A stretch of 9,244 nucleotides of DNA from Verrucomicrobiales bacterium (lineage in GTDB: Bacteria; Verrucomicrobiota; Verrucomicrobiia; Verrucomicrobiales; DEV007), in the NCBI GenBank assembly GCA_023253615.1, contig JALRFZ010000334.1, positions 1 to 9,244 on the forward strand, given 5' to 3'. The position numbers and the translations under genes are program-made. Shown here in pieces: positions 1 through 7,398 of this stretch (its first letter is position 1; every line of letters begins with the position of its first letter). Under the pieces are notes generated by a model. It made no database searches and was not told the DNA's origin. It worked only from the letters and a program-made list of their open reading frames with translations.

Positions 1-784
1 GGGCGAGCCGCATTGGCTGCGCTTCAGCCGGGACGGCGCGGTGCTCATGGCCGCCGGAGGCAGGCCGGTGGAACTGGGCAAGGTGGTGCTCTTCGACGTG
101 AAATCGGGCAAACGTCTCGCCGCGGTCGGTGACGAGGTCGATGCGGTGCTCGCCGCGGACCTGAGCGCGGACCAAACCAGCGTCGCGCTCGGTGGCACGG
201 GCAAACTGGTGAAGGTCTACGACACCGCCACCGGCAAACTGCGCTACAAGATCGAAAAGCACACCGACTGGATCATGGCGGTCGCCTTCAGCCCGGATGG
301 CAGGACGCTGGCCACGGCGGATCGCGCGGGCGGCCTGCATCTTTGGGAAGCGGCCAGCGGCCGGCCCCTGCTCAGCCTGAACGAGCACAAGGCCTCCGTC
401 CGGGCCCTCGATTGGCGCGCGGATTCGAAACTGCTCGCCTCGGCGGGCGAGGACGGCCTCATCATCTGGTGGGACGTGAAGGACGGATGGCCCGCGATCA
501 CCAAAGCCGACGCGCATCCTCCCGTCCGCCCGCCGGGAAGCCACGGCAAGATCGCCAACGGCGTGCTCGCGGCGCGTTTCGATCACGAGGGCCGCCTCTG
601 CACCGCGGGCCGGGATCAGAAGATCCGCCTGTGGGACACCGGCGGCAAGGAGATCCAATCCTTCGACATCACCGGGGGACGGCCGCTCAGCGTGGCCCTC
701 TCCCACGACGGAAAAACCGTCATCGGCGGCGACACCGCCGGACAGGTCCACTTCTGGAACGTGGACGCCAAGACGAAACCTTGA
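1..784 (+). CDS. WD40-repeat beta-propeller protein, C-terminal part (5' end outside window)
   Basis: The frame is open from base 2 and ends at TGA 782-784, giving 260 visible residues; the true start lies upstream. I count six WD40-type blades. Each has a hydrophobic strand followed by an S-x-D-G turn and an L-W-D or F-W-N end, for example the [12 protein letters not shown] stretch, then GLHLWE, and IRLWD. A seven-bladed propeller would need at least one more blade upstream. The fourth blade carries a Pro/Gly/His-rich insertion before the KIANG segment. WD40 propellers are protein-interaction scaffolds without catalysis. In Planctomycetota and Verrucomicrobiota, proteins of this kind often have an N-terminal cytochrome domain and sit beside DUF1501 and DUF1549 genes, but that part cannot be seen here. 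The stop is 49 bases before the next gene on the same strand, so co-transcription is likely. The GTG at 41 is internal to the propeller and is not a likely start. Confidence 0.9.
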   Translation, partial: GEPHWLRFSRDGAVLMAAGGRPVELGKVVLFDVKSGKRLAAVGDEVDAVLAADLSADQTSVALGGTGKLVKVYDTATGKLRYKIEKHTDWIMAVAFSPDGRTLATADRAGGLHLWEAASGRPLLSLNEHKASVRALDWRADSKLLASAGEDGLIIWWDVKDGWPAITKADAHPPVRPPGSHGKIANGVLAARFDHEGRLCTAGRDQKIRLWDTGGKEIQSFDITGGRPLSVALSHDGKTVIGGDTAGQVHFWNVDAKTKP

Positions 785-833
785 AAACCTTTTGCCAGCC
801 GATCCATCCGCAAATTAACCTCCCGACATCCTC

Positions 834-2213
834 ATGCACTCCCCCTCCCATCTCCAAGGCTGTTCCGGTTTCCGATCCATGCCCCGTCGCCAGGCCATCC
901 AGGCCGGGGTGCTCGGGGCGCTCGGGCTTTCCATGGGCGATCTGTTCCGCCTCCAGGCCGCCGACAAGGGGGGCATGACGATGGCCTCGGGCAAAAAACT
1001 CCAGGCCCGCGCCCAGAGCGTGATCCAGATCCACCTGCCGGGCGGATTCCAGCAACAGGAATCCTTCGACCCCAAGCCGGAGGCTCCCGTGGACATCCGC
1101 GGCTCCTCGGGCGTCATCAAGTCGAAGACGGGCGACATCCTCTCCGACAACTTCCCCATGACCGCGAAGATCGCGGACAAGGTCACCCTGCTGCGCAGCG
1201 TCGTCGGCCGGATCCCGGATCATGGGATTGCCTCGTATCATCTCTTCACGGGATACAATCCCACGGCGGTGATCGACTACCCGCAGATGGGCTCGATCGT
1301 TTCTCATGAACTGGGCCAGCGCGGCGACCTGCCGCCATACGTGGCGATCCCGGCCAAGAACGCCTTCGGCGGCGGCACCGGCTTCCTCAGCAGCACCTAC
1401 GGCCCCTTCGAATTGAACGCCGACCCGAGCAAGGGCTACAAGGTGCGCGACTTTTCCATTCCCGGAAACGTGTCCCTGGATCGCTTCGACCAGCGCCAAA
1501 CGGCGCGCCGGATGGTGGAGCAGCGTCTGCGCGCCCTCGAGTCGGACCCCGAGCTGCTCGGCACCATGGATGACTTCTACAAGCAGGCCTACACGCTGCT
1601 CACCAGCGAGCGCGCGCAGGCGGCGTTCACGCTCGATGACGTGAGCGAGGCGGACTTCCAGCTCTACGGCAGCCACGTCACTGGCGGCGTGAAGGGGCCG
1701 GATGGCAAGTTCCACACCAAGGGACTCGCGGAGAAGCTCATCGTCGCGCGCAAGCTCGTCGAGTCCGGGGTGCGCTTTGTCACCACGACGTACGGCTCGT
1801 GGGACTGCCATGTCGATGTGAAAAAGAGCACCCTCGACCAGATGGCACCGCTCGATCACGGCATCGCGGGTCTTATCACCGATCTCGATCAGCGCGGACT
1901 CTTGGACACCACCATCGTGTGGGTCACGAGTGAGTTCGGCCGCACGCCGAAGATCAACAAGGACTCCGGTCGGGATCACCACGCCCGCTGTTATTCCATG
2001 CTCATCGCCGGCGGCGGATTCACCCGTGGCCAGGTCTACGGCGCGAGTGACTCCACCGGCGCCGAGCCGGCCCGGGACGCCCTGCCGCTGGAGGACCTCA
2101 TGTTCACGATCTATCACCAGCTCGGCATCGACGCCGACAAGGAATTGCTCGCCTTCGGCACCCGGCCCATCGAGATCATCCACGGAAAGCTCGCTCCCGC
2201 ATTGATCGCCTGA
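834..2213 (+). CDS. DUF1501 family protein (alkaline phosphatase/sulfatase-like fold), Tat-exported
   Basis: The product has 459 residues, a normal length for DUF1501 (PF07394), a family in the alkaline phosphatase/sulfatase superfamily with no settled reaction. Arg18-Arg19 followed by a hydrophobic stretch (residues 22-40, ending LQAA) forms a twin-arginine-type leader, so export of the folded protein is likely. The family core is clear: the [17 protein letters not shown] segment at 67-83, [15 protein letters not shown] at 129-143, WDCH at 323-326, and [10 protein letters not shown] with GRDHH at 366-383. The acidic and histidine residues of the last two blocks are the likely metal site by family analogy. 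The next conserved part is AGGG plus GQVYGASD at 392-406. The start at 834 has no Shine-Dalgarno sequence; Met16 at 879 would still keep the Arg pair and is an alternative start. WDCH is more often WDTH in my recollection of the family. It lies between the WD40 gene and the PPC gene on the same strand. The family call is firm; the substrate is unknown. Confidence 0.95.
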   Translation: MHSPSHLQGCSGFRSMPRRQAIQAGVLGALGLSMGDLFRLQAADKGGMTMASGKKLQARAQSVIQIHLPGGFQQQESFDPKPEAPVDIRGSSGVIKSKTGDILSDNFPMTAKIADKVTLLRSVVGRIPDHGIASYHLFTGYNPTAVIDYPQMGSIVSHELGQRGDLPPYVAIPAKNAFGGGTGFLSSTYGPFELNADPSKGYKVRDFSIPGNVSLDRFDQRQTARRMVEQRLRALESDPELLGTMDDFYKQAYTLLTSERAQAAFTLDDVSEADFQLYGSHVTGGVKGPDGKFHTKGLAEKLIVARKLVESGVRFVTTTYGSWDCHVDVKKSTLDQMAPLDHGIAGLITDLDQRGLLDTTIVWVTSEFGRTPKINKDSGRDHHARCYSMLIAGGGFTRGQVYGASDSTGAEPARDALPLEDLMFTIYHQLGIDADKELLAFGTRPIEIIHGKLAPALIA

Positions 2214-2215
2214 AC

Positions 2216-2229
2216 GGAGGATAGAAATG
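2216..2229 (+). promoter_or_regulatory. Strong Shine-Dalgarno site with ATG at 2227
   Basis: GGAGG at 2216-2220 is followed after six bases by ATG at 2227-2229. This is the only good Shine-Dalgarno/start pair I see in the window; the other gene starts lack one. It lies directly after the DUF1501 stop. The reading frame from this ATG continues without a stop into the PPC protein, but its first 116 codons read through a palindrome-rich repeat and do not look like a normal protein. The site is probably the original initiation site of the PPC gene, now separated from the signal peptide. Confidence 0.6.
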
Positions 2230-2303
2230 ACTCCTCGAAATCCAAAGGCACCAATGGCAGCCTCCTCCAATCGATTTCAAAACTCGCTTTCGACACTGAT
2301 TTC

Positions 2304-2320
2304 TCATGCCGAAGGCATGA
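2304..2320. repeat. Hairpin, 7-bp stem with GAA loop
   Basis: TCATGCC (2304-2310) pairs perfectly with GGCATGA (2314-2320) across a three-base loop. It is the first hairpin of the intergenic element and an inverted counterpart of the one at 2520-2534. Confidence 0.75.
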
Positions 2321-2330
2321 AAGCGATTAG

Positions 2331-2366
2331 CCGGTGGTCGAGGAGCGTTAGCGACGATACCACCGG
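2331..2366. repeat. Inverted repeat, 8-bp arms CCGGTGGT/ACCACCGG
   Basis: The arms at 2331-2338 and 2359-2366 are perfectly complementary, with a 20-base middle part. Inside, CG at 2339-2340 can also pair with CG at 2355-2356 if two bases (2357-2358) bulge. There is no following T-run, so an intrinsic terminator is unlikely. Confidence 0.7.
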
Positions 2367-2385
2367 ATTGTTTGGACCGTTTGTC

Positions 2386-2402
2386 GCATCCCGGAGGGAT
2401 GC
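2386..2402. repeat. Hairpin, 7-bp stem with GGA loop
   Basis: GCATCCC (2386-2392) pairs perfectly with GGGATGC (2396-2402) around a three-base loop. It has the same size and loop length as the hairpin at 2304-2320, which suggests related units within one element. Confidence 0.75.
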
Positions 2403-2433
2403 CAGCGATGCGCGATATCGATTCGAAAGGCTG

Positions 2434-2451
2434 CGACCCCGGTTGGGGTCG
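2434..2451. repeat. Hairpin, 7-bp stem CGACCCC/GGGGTCG with GGTT loop
   Basis: The arms at 2434-2440 and 2445-2451 are perfectly complementary, and the loop is four bases. The following sequence, TCTATTTCA, has no long T-run, so termination is possible but not supported. Confidence 0.7.
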
Positions 2452-2519
2452 TCTATTTCACCCACACCTGATCCGGTGGCATTGCTCGTTCCTCGCTCAG
2501 CCGACCGGCTCATGGCTGG

Positions 2520-2564
2520 GATGCCTTCGGCATCGGGAGGATCGTTGGAATTTCGGAACCAACG
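2520..2564. repeat. Pair of hairpins just upstream of the PPC signal-peptide ATG
   Basis: GATGCC (2520-2525) pairs with GGCATC (2529-2534) around loop TTC. CGTTGG (2543-2548) then pairs with CCAACG (2559-2564) around a ten-base loop. The second hairpin ends ten bases before the ATG at 2575, where a ribosome binding site would normally lie; none is visible there. Confidence 0.65.
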
Positions 2565-2574
2565 CCACCGTGCG

Positions 2575-5025
2575 ATGACTCGCTTTTTCCTCTTCTTCAA
2601 CCTCGCATTCGTGCTGACCGCGCCGCTCGGCGCCATGCTGAAGCACATCGAGCGCGTCACCCCGCGCATCGGCCAACGCGGCACGACGGTGGAGGTGTCC
2701 ATCCAGGGAGCCCATCTCGATGATCCCAAAGAGATCCTCTTCGACCGGCCCGGCATCCGCGCGGTTTCCATCGAACCCATGACCAAGGCACCCCGCAGCA
2801 CCGGTCTCGCCCACGGCGGACGCATCGAGCAGGAGGTGAAGTGCCGTTTCGAGATCGCGCCGGACTGCCCGCCGGGAGAGCATCGTTTCCGCCTGCGGAC
2901 CGCCACCCAGCTCACTTCGCTGGCCACCTTCCACGTCACCCCCTTTCCAACGGTGGACGAGGAGGAAGCCGGGGCGACCCGAAACGACACCCCGGCGACC
3001 GCGCAGGCCGTGTCCACCGGCGTCACCATCCGTGGCAAGCTGGACGCCAGTGCCAAGGGCGATGTCGATGTCTTCCGCGTGCCTGCGAAGGCCGGGGAGC
3101 GGCTCTCCGTCGAGGTGGATTGCGTGCGCCTCGCCGATGTCCACTACGGGGATTCCGAATTCGACGCGGCTCTGCGAATCCTGAATGCCGCGGGTCGCGA
3201 GATCGCCGGCAATGACGAGAATCCACTGCATGTGCAGGACCCGCTCGTTGCCGTCAAATTGCCCGCCGACACCACGGACCACGTGTTTGTGGAGATCCGC
3301 CGCTCCGTCTTCATGCCGCGCGAGGTCGCCTATGCGCTGCACATCGGCACCTACGAGCGGCCGCTCGCGATCTTTCCCGCCGGCGGCGTGCCGGGCGAAA
3401 CGATGACGGTTACCCTGCTCGGCGATGCCCTGGGGGAAAAAACGGCCGAAGTCTCCGTGCCGGCCCAATCCGGCGACTTCGAGTATTCGTGGGGAGCTCC
3501 GTCCTCGTTGCGCCTGCGTTCATTCGGGGCTCCCAATGTTCTCGAAGACCCCCAGGCCGACGAAACGCCCGTCCCGCAGCTTCCCGCCGCGATCAACGGC
3601 CTCCTCGACGCGCCGGGCGACCAGGACCGCTTCCGCGTGACCGTCAAGAAGGGCGATCGTTTCCGGGTGCGGGTCTATGCATCGGCCCTCGGTTCGCCGC
3701 TGGATGTGGCCCTCGGCATCCGCAAAGTCGGCGAGACCACGGCGGAAGTGACCGCCGATGATGCCGATCCCATGCTCGCCGATCGTGACATCCACGGCCC
3801 CAACATCCGCTCCCGCGGCGGCATGAAGGACGTCTTCGATCCCTCCGTCATCTGGGAGCCGAAGTCCGACGGCGAGTATCTCATCGAAGTGCGGGACACG
3901 AACGGCTTCGGCGCCGCCACCGGCGTCTATCGCATCGAGATCGCGCCCCCACCCGACGCCGTCTTTGCCCTCCTGCGCAGTGCCGCCTTCGATTGGGCCG
4001 AGACCGGCCGTTACACCGCCCTCGCCGTGCCGCAGGGCAACCGCTGGACCTTCAATCTCAGCCTGCCCACCGGGCAAGGCACGCAGTTCAAGGGGGACAT
4101 GGAAGTCGTCGCGAGCGGCCTGCCCACGGGCGTCACGCTGGCCGGCACGCGCATTCCCGCCGGCGCCTCGATCTGGCCCGTGGAACTCATCGCCGGACCG
4201 GAAGCCAGGCCCGGTGGCGCGATCATCACGCTCGACGTGCAGTCGGCCGATCCCAAGAAGAAGATTGAGACCGCCTCGATGCAGTGGGTGCCCTTCATCA
4301 ACCACTCCGGCGGAGACGCCTGGCGCGCGGTGAAGACGGACCGCTTCATCATGGCGGTCACCGATCCCGCACCGTTCCGCATCGAGTTGCAGGCGCCCGC
4401 CATCCCGCTCGTGCGCGGCGGCGAGCTGGCGATCCCCGTGAAGGTCATCCGCAGCGAAGGGTTCAACGAGCCCGTCGAGTTCAAGAGCGACTTCGCCCCT
4501 CCCGGAGTCGTTCTTCCCCCGGCGGAGACGATCCCGGGCGACCGCAGCGAGGCCGTCCTGCGCATCAGCGCGACGACCTCGGCCCAACTCGGCACCGGTC
4601 CCCTTTCCGTCGTCGCCACGACCCTGCGGGAGACGAACCCCTACCTTGGCACCGGAGAAATCCGCGTTGCCGCGCCGGTGATCCCGCTTGCCATCGCCGA
4701 GCCCTTCCTCACCCTCGACAGCGAACCCGCCAGCGTCCGCCGCGGCGGGAGCGCCGAATATCGCTGGTCAGTGACGCCCAAAAGCCCCTTCGAAGGCGAA
4801 GCCGTCGTGAATCTCTTCGGCCTGCCCAAAGGCGTCAGCGTCCGCGAGCCGCTCCCCCGCATCACCGCCGCCTCGAAGGAAGTCGTCTTCCAGATCGAGG
4901 CCACCGACGAAGCCCTCCTCGGTCCCGTCACCGGCATCGAATGCGAGATCACCGTCCAAGCCGCCGGGCAGGAGATCCGGCAGCGCACCGGCAAGGGCAA
5001 TCTCCGCATCGATCCCAAGCTCTGA
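2575..5025 (+). CDS. Secreted pre-peptidase C-terminal (PPC) and Ig-like domain protein
   Basis: From ATG 2575 the product has 816 residues. A Sec signal peptide is clear: a Thr-Arg start, a hydrophobic core at about 4-15 and a likely cleavage after PLGA (17-20). An IPT/TIG-like beta-sandwich follows (24-122; RVTPRIGQRGTTVEVSIQG at 27-45). A PPC-type domain lies at about 150-258 (GKLDASAKGDVDVFRVPAKAG at 154-174). A second sandwich is at about 263-315, and a second PPC domain at 340-457 (GLLDAPGDQDRFRVTVKKG, 342-360). The rest, about 460-816, is Ig-like segments rich in G-L-P-x-G-V turns. No catalytic motif is seen, so an extracellular scaffold or binding role is inferred. I chose 2575 because a signal peptide must be N-terminal. 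However, the frame is open back to ATG 2227, which has the strong ribosome binding site, and would give 932 residues with an odd 116-residue front end derived from the repeat. Only TGA plus one base separates it from an ATG at 5027. Confidence 0.85.
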   Translation: MTRFFLFFNLAFVLTAPLGAMLKHIERVTPRIGQRGTTVEVSIQGAHLDDPKEILFDRPGIRAVSIEPMTKAPRSTGLAHGGRIEQEVKCRFEIAPDCPPGEHRFRLRTATQLTSLATFHVTPFPTVDEEEAGATRNDTPATAQAVSTGVTIRGKLDASAKGDVDVFRVPAKAGERLSVEVDCVRLADVHYGDSEFDAALRILNAAGREIAGNDENPLHVQDPLVAVKLPADTTDHVFVEIRRSVFMPREVAYALHIGTYERPLAIFPAGGVPGETMTVTLLGDALGEKTAEVSVPAQSGDFEYSWGAPSSLRLRSFGAPNVLEDPQADETPVPQLPAAINGLLDAPGDQDRFRVTVKKGDRFRVRVYASALGSPLDVALGIRKVGETTAEVTADDADPMLADRDIHGPNIRSRGGMKDVFDPSVIWEPKSDGEYLIEVRDTNGFGAATGVYRIEIAPPPDAVFALLRSAAFDWAETGRYTALAVPQGNRWTFNLSLPTGQGTQFKGDMEVVASGLPTGVTLAGTRIPAGASIWPVELIAGPEARPGGAIITLDVQSADPKKKIETASMQWVPFINHSGGDAWRAVKTDRFIMAVTDPAPFRIELQAPAIPLVRGGELAIPVKVIRSEGFNEPVEFKSDFAPPGVVLPPAETIPGDRSEAVLRISATTSAQLGTGPLSVVATTLRETNPYLGTGEIRVAAPVIPLAIAEPFLTLDSEPASVRRGGSAEYRWSVTPKSPFEGEAVVNLFGLPKGVSVREPLPRITAASKEVVFQIEATDEALLGPVTGIECEITVQAAGQEIRQRTGKGNLRIDPKL

Positions 5026-5053
5026 AATGAACCCCACCCCTTCCCGGCGTTGC

Positions 5054-5096
5054 GACCAGACCCTGTTGGATCGGAGACCAGACCCGGTTCGGTCGG
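5054..5096. repeat. Imperfect tandem direct repeat, 22-base period
   Basis: Copy one (5054-5074) and copy two (5076-5096) both begin GACCAGACCC and end TCGG; they match at 18 of 21 positions. The pair lies in the 124-base leader between the PPC stop and the likely start at 5150. A 22-base spacing puts both copies on the same DNA face, as for paired operators. The second copy also contains a GACC/GGTC dyad. A remnant of local duplication is an equally simple explanation. Confidence 0.6.
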
Positions 5097-5149
5097 CGGT
5101 CATCGGACGATTTTTTTCACTTTCATTCACCCGCTCGGCCTTGAAGACA

Positions 5150-7348
5150 ATGATACGGTCAACCCTCCTTCTCGCGCTCCTCTTCCCGGCCACGATCCTC
5201 GCCGAGAGCGTCCCCAGCTTTCGACAGGATGTCATGCCGGTCCTGTTCCGCGCCGGTTGCAACGCCGGCACCTGTCACGGCGCGGCCAAGGGGAAGGATG
5301 GTTTCATGCTCTCCCTCTTCGGCTACGATCCGGCGGGCGACTACCACCGCATCGTCAACGACATCGCCGGTCGCCGCATCAACACGGCCATGCCGGAGCG
5401 CAGCCTGCTTTTGCTCAAGTCCCTTGGCAAGGTGCCCCACACCGGCGGCGAGATCTTCTCCATCGACAGCCCCTACTACCGGACCCTCCACGACTGGATC
5501 GCCGCCGGTGCGCCCGACGACCGGGAGAACGTGCCCGACACCACCGGGATCGAGCTTTCCGAGGAACGGCTCGTTTTCGAAGGCGGGACACAGCACGCCC
5601 AGCTCCGCGTCTTCGCCCACCAGAGCGATGGCTCCAGACGCGACGTCACCCATCTCGCCATCTACCATTCGAACAATCCCGCCGTCGCCACCATCGACGA
5701 GAATGGCCGGGTCGGCGCCGCCGATGCCGCGGGAGACACCCACGTGTTCGCCCGTTACAGCCGCTTCGCCGTCGGAGCCAGCGTCACCGTGCTGAAAGCC
5801 GACCGCTTCGTCTGGCCGGATCCCGTCGCGAACAACTACATCGACCGCCACCTCTTCGAACGCCTGCAAAAGCTCCGCATCGCCCCCTCGGAACCCTGTG
5901 ATGACGAGACCTTCCTCCGCCGCGTCACCCTCGACCTCGCCGCCCGTCCGCCCACACCGGAGGAATACCGCGCCTTCATGGCCGACACGAGCAAAGACAA
6001 GCGCGCGGCGAAAATCGACGCCCTCCTCGACGACGACGCCTTCGCCGACCTCTGGACCTCCCTCTGGGCCGAGCAACTCCGCGTCATGGGCGGCAACTAC
6101 GCCCCGGTCGGAACGCATATCAAGGCCGCCGACACCTTCTACGAATGGATCCGCCGCCAGATGCGCGAAGGCCGGCCCCTCGATCAGTTCGTCGCCGAGA
6201 TGGTGACGGCCTCCGGCAGCAACCTCGCCAACGGTCCCGTCAACCTCTACACCATGCTCGTGCACAAGCCGCGGATCGAACCCAAGCCGCTCGCCGCCGA
6301 TTTCTCCCAGGTCTTTCTCGGCGTACAGCTCCAGTGCGCCGAATGCCACAACCATCCCTTCGACCGGTGGAACATGGACGACTACTACGGCTTCGTCTCC
6401 TTTTTCACCGGCCTCTCCCGCAAGCCCGGCGCCGAGCCCCGGGAACAGCGCATCTACTGGGACGCCACCAAGCCACAGGCCCGCCATCTCGTGGACGACC
6501 GCGCCATGGAGCCCAAGGTCCTCGGCGCCGTCGAGCCGGTCGAACACGACGGAGATCCTCGCGCCGCTCTCGCCCGATGGCTGACGTCGCCGGACAACGA
6601 ACTCTTCAGCCGCAATCTGGCCAACCGCATCTGGGCCCAGCTGATGGGACGCGGCATCATTCATCCCGTGGACGATGTGCGCGTCACCAATCCGCCGGTC
6701 AACGAACCGCTCCTCGCCGACCTCGCCGCGCATCTCGTCGATTCCGGGTTCAATCTCCGTTCCCTCGTGCGCGACATCTGCAACTCCCGCGCCTACCAGC
6801 TCAGCTCGACGCCAAACGACACCAACCGCCGCGACACCCGCCAGTTTTCGCGCGCCTACCTCCGCCGCCTCCGCGCCGATGTCTTCGTCGACAGCGTCGT
6901 CTCCGTCACCGGCATGCCGCGGGGCCTCGGTGGATTCCCGGAAGGCACGCGCGCGATCGATTACTACCCGCGCAGTTCCGGCGGCACCGAGGGACCGAAT
7001 TTCGGCGACGATGTCTTCAAATGCTTCGGCCGCAGCGCCCGCGGCAGCGTCTCCTCCACCGAGACCAAGTCAGCCCCCACCGTTTCCCAGGCCTTGCATC
7101 TCTCCGTCGGCGACACCATCCAGCCCCGGCTTCAGTGCAACGGCGCGCTCGCCGAATACGTCAAGGCCAAGACTCCGCCCGCCACCGCGATCGAGGAGCT
7201 TTTCATCCGCTGTCTCGCCCGCAAGCCGACCGGAGAGGAACTCGCCGGATTTCTCAAACTCGTTCCCGAGCCCCCCGCGAACACCCAGCCCTACGAGGAC
7301 CTCGTCTGGGCTCTGCTGAATTCGACCGAGTTCATGTTTAATCATTGA
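5150..7348 (+). CDS. Secreted cytochrome-like DUF1549/DUF1553 protein with BIG2-like domain
   Basis: From ATG 5150 the product has 732 residues. The first 18 (hydrophobic, ending TILA) form a Sec signal peptide, which is why I prefer this start to the in-frame ATG at 5027; neither has a Shine-Dalgarno site. A cytochrome-like segment follows, with C37-x4-C42-H43 (CNAGTCH) and the family word SLFGYDPAGDYHR at 55-67. A BIG2-like Ig domain spans about 135-215. DUF1549 (PF07583) spans about 228-420, with DDETFLRRVTLDL at 251-263, and ends in a second motif, C396-A-E-C-H400, then NHPFDRW. DUF1553 (PF07587) runs from about 475 to the end, with SRNLANRIWAQLMGRGI at 487-503, AYQLS at 548-552 and the typical LLNSTEFMFNH terminus. 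Both Cys-His motifs could bind c-type heme in the periplasm; heme attachment is inferred. It is the last gene of the plus-strand run and ends 50 bases from the convergent regulator. The family's reaction is unknown. Confidence 0.93.
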   Translation: MIRSTLLLALLFPATILAESVPSFRQDVMPVLFRAGCNAGTCHGAAKGKDGFMLSLFGYDPAGDYHRIVNDIAGRRINTAMPERSLLLLKSLGKVPHTGGEIFSIDSPYYRTLHDWIAAGAPDDRENVPDTTGIELSEERLVFEGGTQHAQLRVFAHQSDGSRRDVTHLAIYHSNNPAVATIDENGRVGAADAAGDTHVFARYSRFAVGASVTVLKADRFVWPDPVANNYIDRHLFERLQKLRIAPSEPCDDETFLRRVTLDLAARPPTPEEYRAFMADTSKDKRAAKIDALLDDDAFADLWTSLWAEQLRVMGGNYAPVGTHIKAADTFYEWIRRQMREGRPLDQFVAEMVTASGSNLANGPVNLYTMLVHKPRIEPKPLAADFSQVFLGVQLQCAECHNHPFDRWNMDDYYGFVSFFTGLSRKPGAEPREQRIYWDATKPQARHLVDDRAMEPKVLGAVEPVEHDGDPRAALARWLTSPDNELFSRNLANRIWAQLMGRGIIHPVDDVRVTNPPVNEPLLADLAAHLVDSGFNLRSLVRDICNSRAYQLSSTPNDTNRRDTRQFSRAYLRRLRADVFVDSVVSVTGMPRGLGGFPEGTRAIDYYPRSSGGTEGPNFGDDVFKCFGRSARGSVSSTETKSAPTVSQALHLSVGDTIQPRLQCNGALAEYVKAKTPPATAIEELFIRCLARKPTGEELAGFLKLVPEPPANTQPYEDLVWALLNSTEFMFNH

Positions 7349-7398
7349 GCGGAGGCGATCCCACTCCCGGGCGCGGCGTCGGCGCGGCGAAGCGCTCG

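Larger units (their letters stand above)
2234..2574. mobile_element. Palindrome-rich intergenic element, MITE/REP-like, about 340 bases
   Basis: This stretch between the DUF1501 gene and the signal peptide of the PPC gene is visibly less GC-rich than its neighbours and is packed with short hairpins. They lie at 2304-2320, 2331-2366, 2386-2402, 2434-2451, 2520-2534 and 2543-2564. The first and fifth share the word ATGCC-(3)-GGCAT with loops GAA and TTC, so they are inverted copies of each other. Near the ends, CGAAATCCAA (2236-2245) matches the reverse complement of TTGGAATTTCG (2545-2555) with one extra base, forming a subterminal inverted repeat. No transposase is encoded. The total insertion is a multiple of three and lacks stops in the frame of the downstream gene. 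It resembles dispersed palindromic repeats that I recall from Verrucomicrobiota genomes, but I cannot check copy number. It could also be a plain structured leader. Confidence 0.55.
2227..2581 (+). repeat. Possible target-site duplication (ATGACTC) flanking an inserted segment
   Basis: ATGACTC occurs at 2227-2233 and again at 2575-2581, each time containing a candidate start codon. The left copy follows a strong ribosome binding site; the right copy begins the signal peptide. The bases beside the two copies differ, so the match is exactly seven bases. Since both sites contain ATG by selection, only four matching bases are independent evidence. The duplication is therefore suggestive, not proven. 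Confidence 0.4.

Noticed and set aside
720..2270. Long open frame on the minus strand opposite the DUF1501 gene
   Set aside because: It lies antisense to a clearly recognisable gene, has no recognisable domain, and long antisense frames are expected in GC-rich coding DNA.
2227..2574. 116-codon N-terminal extension as a real domain of the PPC protein
   Set aside because: Its codons read through hairpin repeats, its composition is unlike the rest of the protein, and it would bury the signal peptide. It is kept only as a possible translated relic.
2214..2574. CRISPR array
   Set aside because: The hairpins differ in sequence and spacing; there are no regular direct repeats with spacers and no cas genes.
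2304..3468. Minus-strand frames across the repeat and the start of the PPC gene
   Set aside because: They overlap conserved domains on the plus strand and show no family features; the repeat is simply poor in stops in several frames.
5097..5120. Intrinsic terminator at the T-run 5111-5117
   Set aside because: The bases before the T-run do not form a stable stem; only short, interrupted pairings can be drawn.
5159..6733. Long open frame on the minus strand opposite the DUF1549/DUF1553 gene
   Set aside because: The sense strand holds a full family protein with signal peptide and motifs; the antisense product is a low-complexity Gly/Val/Glu-rich shadow.
7349..7398. Bidirectional terminator between the convergent genes
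   Set aside because: The 50 bases contain a duplicated GGCGCGGCG word (7370-7378 and 7381-7389) but no convincing stem followed by a T-run on either strand.
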